In this document: positions 60,731 to 64,000 of the stretch, one piece after another
How positions within the stretch are numbered: the stretch's first letter is position 1
Layout: every line of letters begins with the position of its first letter
DNA from: Clostridium rhizosphaerae
GTDB lineage: Bacteria; Bacillota; Clostridia; Clostridiales; Clostridiaceae
DNA length: 64,000 nucleotides
Reading direction: 5' to 3'
Assembly: GCF_016765585.1 (NCBI RefSeq)
Contig: NZ_JAESWC010000002.1
Coordinates: forward strand, 620,001-684,000
The notes under the pieces: model-generated
What the model saw: only the letters and a program-made list of their open reading frames with translations
Database searches by the model: none
Told to the model about the DNA's origin: nothing
Program-made: the position numbers and the translations under genes

Positions 60731-62977
60731 TTAAACTTTTGTGATATTTATCTTTCCGTCTATTATATCAATTAATGCATTTCCTCCGGAAGACAGCTGT
60801 CCGAAAAGTACCTCATCAACAAAATAAGGCTTAACTTCCTGCTGAACAACTCTATTTATTTCCCGCGCTCCATAATGAGATAAAAGCCCCTTATCAGCAA
60901 TCCATTTATAGCACCTATCTGTTACCTTTAAGCTTATATTTTTATTTTTAAGCTTATCCTCAAATTTTCTCACTGCTTTTTTAGCAATTGATATCGCCAT
61001 ACATTCATCCATTTTATTAAATACAACTATATCATCAAGTCTGTTTCTAAATTCCGGTGAAAATACTCTTTCTACTTCTTTATTTATAGCTTCTTCCTCA
61101 AGTATCCGATCTCCAAAACCTATCATACTTTTTCCTACTTCTTTTGCTCCAGCATTTGAAGTCATTATTAAAATTACATTTTTAAAATCAGCTTTCTTTC
61201 CAGTATTATCTGTGAGTGTAGCGTAATCCATAATCTGAAGCAGAACATTTAAAACATCAGGATGCACCTTTTCAATTTCATCAAGAAGAAGTACACAATG
61301 AGGTGTTTTTCTAATTGCATCTGTTAAAAGTCCTCCTTCTTCATAGCCTACATAACCTGGAGGAGCACCAACTAATCTAGCTACAGTATGTTTTTCCTGA
61401 TATTCACTCATATCAAACCTAATCAGTGGCACACCTAAATGTTCAGCTGTCTGCTTTGATAATTCAGTTTTTCCAACTCCGGTAGGGCCTACAAATAAAA
61501 GACTGGCAATAGGTTTTTCCCCTTCATTAAAACCAGCTCTTGAACGTTTTATTGCTCTAACAACAGTATCAACTGCGTTATCCTGTCCATATATTACATC
61601 CTTGAGTCTTCCTTCAATGGTTCTTAGCTTATCTACTTCATTTACAGAAACACTTTCTGCTGGAATCTTACCCATAAGAGAAACAATTTTTTCTATTAAT
61701 TTTTCATCTATTATATTAGTTTCTTCTCCTTCACTAAAATGAAGTCCAGCATAAGCTCCGGCTTCATCAATAACATCAATCGCTTTATCAGGCAAATGCC
61801 TGTCTTGTATATACTTTGCTGAAAGCTCTACCGCTAACTTAATTGCTCTTTCAGTATACTGAACCTTATGATAACTTTCATACTTTTCTTTCAATCCTTC
61901 AAGTATCTTAACAGTATCCTCTACAGATGTTTCAGGAATTTCAATCTTCTGGAATCTTCTAGAAAGAGCTCGGTCCTTTTCAAATACCTTCTTATATTCT
62001 TCGTAGGTAGTAGAACCAATAACTCTAAGCTTCCCCCTGTCAAGAAAAGGTTTTAATATGTTTGACGCATCCATTGAGCCTCCAGAAATCGCTCCTGCTC
62101 CTATTACAGTATGTATTTCATCAATAAAAACTATTGCGTTTTCTTCTTTGACAATTTTATTAAGCACCTTTTTTATTCTTTCTTCAAAATCCCCTCTATA
62201 TTTTGTACCAGCAAGCATTCCCGCCATATCTATTGAATATATCTTATAGTTTTTTAATGCTTTAGGCACTTTTCCAGAAACAATAAGCTGAGCTATTCCC
62301 TCAGTTATTGCAGTCTTTCCTACTCCCGGATCTCCTACGTGAACAGGATTGTTTTTAAGCCTCCTGCACAATACCTGAAGAGTTCTTTCAAGTATTTCTT
62401 CTCGTCCAATTAAGGGATCCAGTTCCCCCTTTAAAGCCTTTTCAGTAAGTTCAACAGCAAAATTATTTAAAATGCTTCTATCATTATTTTCTTTTGTATC
62501 ATCTTCCGTCTCAATTTTGCTTATACCTTCAGATAAATTTCTTCTAATATCGATTTTTGATACACCATGAGTAATGTAATTTAATATATCAAGCCTTGTT
62601 ATTCCTTGTTCTTTTAAAAAGAAGCTCCCAAAGCCTTCCTCTTCATCATATATCGCAACTAAAATATCACCAAAAGATATTACTTTCTTTCCACTTGAAA
62701 GCACATGGCTTGCTGCAGACGACAAAATGCTGTCTACTCCTAGTGTTTGCACTGGTTCCTTATTATCAATTTTATCTACGTACGCGTCTAAGTAATTTTT
62801 AATATCTTTTTTTAGTTCATCAATATTTGCTCCGCAGCTTTCAACTATTTCTTTACTTTCATCAAAAAATAATGCTGCATATAAAATATGCTCCGGAGTT
62901 ATGTACTGGTGTTTATCAGCTTTTGCTTCGTTGTATGCAGCCATAAAAATTTCGTTTAAAAGTCTGTCAATATCCAT
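60731..62977 (-). CDS. clpA: ATP-dependent Clp protease ATP-binding subunit ClpA
   Basis: A 748-residue ClpA. The N-domain (1-140), AAA1 with Walker A GDPGVGKTAITEG, AAA2 with Walker A GPTGVGKTELSKQ, and the ClpP-docking loop KSMIGFGDR with its IGF tripeptide are all visible. No ClpB-type coiled-coil middle domain is present. It unfolds proteins for ClpP, taking N-degron substrates from ClpS. ClpS is 2 nt upstream in the same operon. Confidence 0.96.
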   Translation of the reverse strand: MDIDRLLNEIFMAAYNEAKADKHQYITPEHILYAALFFDESKEIVESCGANIDELKKDIKNYLDAYVDKIDNKEPVQTLGVDSILSSAASHVLSSGKKVISFGDILVAIYDEEEGFGSFFLKEQGITRLDILNYITHGVSKIDIRRNLSEGISKIETEDDTKENNDRSILNNFAVELTEKALKGELDPLIGREEILERTLQVLCRRLKNNPVHVGDPGVGKTAITEGIAQLIVSGKVPKALKNYKIYSIDMAGMLAGTKYRGDFEERIKKVLNKIVKEENAIVFIDEIHTVIGAGAISGGSMDASNILKPFLDRGKLRVIGSTTYEEYKKVFEKDRALSRRFQKIEIPETSVEDTVKILEGLKEKYESYHKVQYTERAIKLAVELSAKYIQDRHLPDKAIDVIDEAGAYAGLHFSEGEETNIIDEKLIEKIVSLMGKIPAESVSVNEVDKLRTIEGRLKDVIYGQDNAVDTVVRAIKRSRAGFNEGEKPIASLLFVGPTGVGKTELSKQTAEHLGVPLIRFDMSEYQEKHTVARLVGAPPGYVGYEEGGLLTDAIRKTPHCVLLLDEIEKVHPDVLNVLLQIMDYATLTDNTGKKADFKNVILIMTSNAGAKEVGKSMIGFGDRILEEEAINKEVERVFSPEFRNRLDDIVVFNKMDECMAISIAKKAVRKFEDKLKNKNISLKVTDRCYKWIADKGLLSHYGAREINRVVQQEVKPYFVDEVLFGQLSSGGNALIDIIDGKINITKV

Positions 62978-62979
62978 AT

Positions 62980-63279
62980 TTATTCCTCTTTCAAGCTTAA
63001 TTTTAATGGAAAACCTTTTTGGTTTGCTTCATTATGCACTTGAGTGATTTTGGTAACAGCAATATCGTAAGGATAAACTCCCGCTATTCCAGAACCTTTT
63101 TTATGTACATCAAGCATTATCATAGTAGCTTCAGGTACTGATTTGCTAAATATATCCCTTAATATTTCTATAACAAACTCCATAGTAGTATAATCATCAT
63201 TGTGCATAATAACCTTATACAGCTTAGGTCTATTAACTTTTACCTTTTGTTCTTCCTTAACTAAAGTCTTTTCTCCCAT
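62980..63279 (-). CDS. clpS: ClpS adaptor protein
   Basis: A 99-residue ClpS. The substrate-pocket residues are in HNDDYTTMEFVIEILRDIF (the acidic pair and the gate Met) and in the His of DVHKKGSGIAGV. It delivers proteins with N-terminal bulky residues to ClpA. It starts the clpS-clpA operon. TGGAG precedes the ATG. Confidence 0.95.
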   Translation of the reverse strand: MGEKTLVKEEQKVKVNRPKLYKVIMHNDDYTTMEFVIEILRDIFSKSVPEATMIMLDVHKKGSGIAGVYPYDIAVTKITQVHNEANQKGFPLKLSLKEE

Positions 63280-63468
63280 ATTAACAACTCCATATATAAT
63301 ATATACTTTTATATTGTTGACTTTATAATTGAATTTATCACAAAATATTGCTAAAAGCTAGTAATACCTTATATTTTTCACTTTAGTTCGAGACTAGTGA
63401 AAATATAGTATAAAATTCTTCCCTCTGCTAAAAATAAAATACAGCTTTAATAAATTGAGGTGATTAAG

Positions 63469-63660
63469 GTGAAGCCAAAAGAGGAACTTAAAATTAACTC
63501 TAATAATGTAAACTCTATCAATTACAGGCCTCAAACTACAAATACATCAGCAGAGTCCGAGGATAAAGGCAGAATAACCTCCAGGCAGGCTGGAAATGAA
63601 GTTCGAAATGCAGTAGAAAGCTTTGAGCGCGAAATAGTGGCCAGAAGCAAATTTGACTAA
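63469..63660 (+). CDS. Small hydrophilic protein, unknown
   Basis: A 63-residue hydrophilic protein (MKPKEELKINSNNVNS...) with a basic-acidic helical end (SRQAGNEVRNAVESFEREIV). No family recognised; the spacing of residues is not that of small acid-soluble spore proteins. GTG 63469 has GAGGTGAT upstream; GTG 63460 overlaps that site. A terminator follows directly. Confidence 0.6.
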   Translation: MKPKEELKINSNNVNSINYRPQTTNTSAESEDKGRITSRQAGNEVRNAVESFEREIVARSKFD

Positions 63661-63704
63661 TAGAAAAGGTACAGCAATAGTAAGCTTGTACCTTTTCTAT
63701 TAGT
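63658..63704. terminator. Bidirectional terminator
   Basis: AATAGAAAAGGTACA and TGTACCTTTTCTATT form a 14-bp stem; it separates the small gene from the convergent transglutaminase gene. Confidence 0.85.
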
Positions 63705-63715
63705 AATCTATTATA

Positions 63716-64000
63716 TTATTGTGCGCTAACCTGTATGGCAGATGCTCTTGGGTATTTGCTTGTATCCCATTGGTGGTCTTTAGATAATTGACTATCTGAC
63801 ACATCAAAATAATTATAGTAAACTTTGCCTTTTTCATCCGGCACTGGATCATCCCAGGTAGCATCAACCAGTGTGTACACTCCGTTTATTTTAACCATGT
63901 TCCATGCATGTGGTATTTTGTTTCCTCCATCTATTCCATAGCCTGTAACAGATTTAGCCTCAAGGCCGGCCATTCTCATAAGCTTAAGCATAGCTTTTGA
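63716..64000 (-). CDS. Transglutaminase-like domain protein (3' end)
   Basis: The last 94 residues of a protein whose 5' part lies beyond the right edge; the frame is open there. The His and Asp of a transglutaminase-like triad are present in KIPHAWNMVKING and YTLVDATWDDPV; the Cys would be upstream, outside the window. It is different from TgpA: no membrane helix at the end. It may be a secreted Clostridium-type transglutaminase-like wall protein. Confidence 0.85.
   Translation of the reverse strand, partial: SKAMLKLMRMAGLEAKSVTGYGIDGGNKIPHAWNMVKINGVYTLVDATWDDPVPDEKGKVYYNYFDVSDSQLSKDHQWDTSKYPRASAIQVSAQ

Noticed and set aside
63469-63660. Small acid-soluble spore protein
   Set aside because: The conserved SASP sequence blocks are not present.

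Overview
The window looks like chromosomal DNA of a spore-forming, amino-acid-fermenting Clostridium (sensu stricto, Bacillota). Reasons: very AT-rich sequence, strong AGGAGG ribosome-binding sites with many TTG/GTG starts, a selenium-dependent glycine reductase (Stickland) operon, a single-chain pyruvate:ferredoxin oxidoreductase, spore cortex and coat genes (cwlJ with a gerQ-like partner, a second SleB/CwlJ-type hydrolase), and typical Gram-positive RNA regulators (glycine riboswitch, Mn2+ riboswitch, Asn T-box). I cannot name the species. I see no phage, transposase, CRISPR array or plasmid gene; most of the window is ordinary core genome.

Layout. 1-4.8 kb: glycine reductase operon on the minus strand, read as tandem glycine riboswitch and terminator, grdX, trxB, trxA, grdE, grdA (in-frame UGA for selenocysteine), grdB (runs off the left edge). 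4.9-8.3 kb: degV, trmL, a HAD phosphatase and a cell-wall amidase. 8.5-8.9 kb: a broken CAP-domain lipoprotein gene. 8.96-13.4 kb: tRNA-Leu(CAG) placed 3 nt behind a moxR/DUF58/transglutaminase operon. 13.6-20.4 kb: VanW-type protein, M42 aminopeptidase, TolB-like propeller, zwf with a small cysteine-rich partner, and a membrane-anchored beta-lactamase-fold protein. 20.8-23.8 kb: lgt, cysteine desulfurase and thiI operon. 23.9-33 kb: PAP2 protein, alpha/beta hydrolase, TerC under a Mn2+ riboswitch, SDR, pyruvate:ferredoxin oxidoreductase, membrane PH-like protein.

33-49.5 kb: Mn-type sod behind a Fur/PerR-like box, D-Ala-D-Ala carboxypeptidase, gerQ-like and cwlJ, PPi-type phosphofructokinase, flavin reductase, a double-CxxC protein, a zinc-free ribosomal protein S4 paralogue, HNH protein, alpha/beta hydrolase, YihY, then mnmH with two exporters, and asnS behind an Asn T-box. 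50-64 kb: htpG, a membrane-bound MutS-like ATPase, a GldA/GldF/GldG/DUF4340 ABC operon, SleB-like hydrolase, an SRAP (HMCES/YedK) DNA-crosslink protein, clpA-clpS, and the 3' end of a transglutaminase gene.

How it fits together. Glycine induces its own reduction by grd, with electrons delivered through TrxB/TrxA; the pathway needs selenium, and mnmH (2-selenouridine in tRNA) fits a selenium-using cell. PFOR, PPi-type PFK and Zwf are central carbon genes. Most novelty is in non-coding structure: a tandem 86-bp hairpin repeat between the T-box and asnS whose two copies differ by paired compensatory changes, a ~105-bp imperfect palindrome before htpG, diverged direct repeats near 42.6-42.8 kb, and an unexplained structured leader before the ABC operon. 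No clearly new multi-gene system was found; the membrane MutS-like protein and the GldFG/DUF4340 operon are the least understood coding loci.
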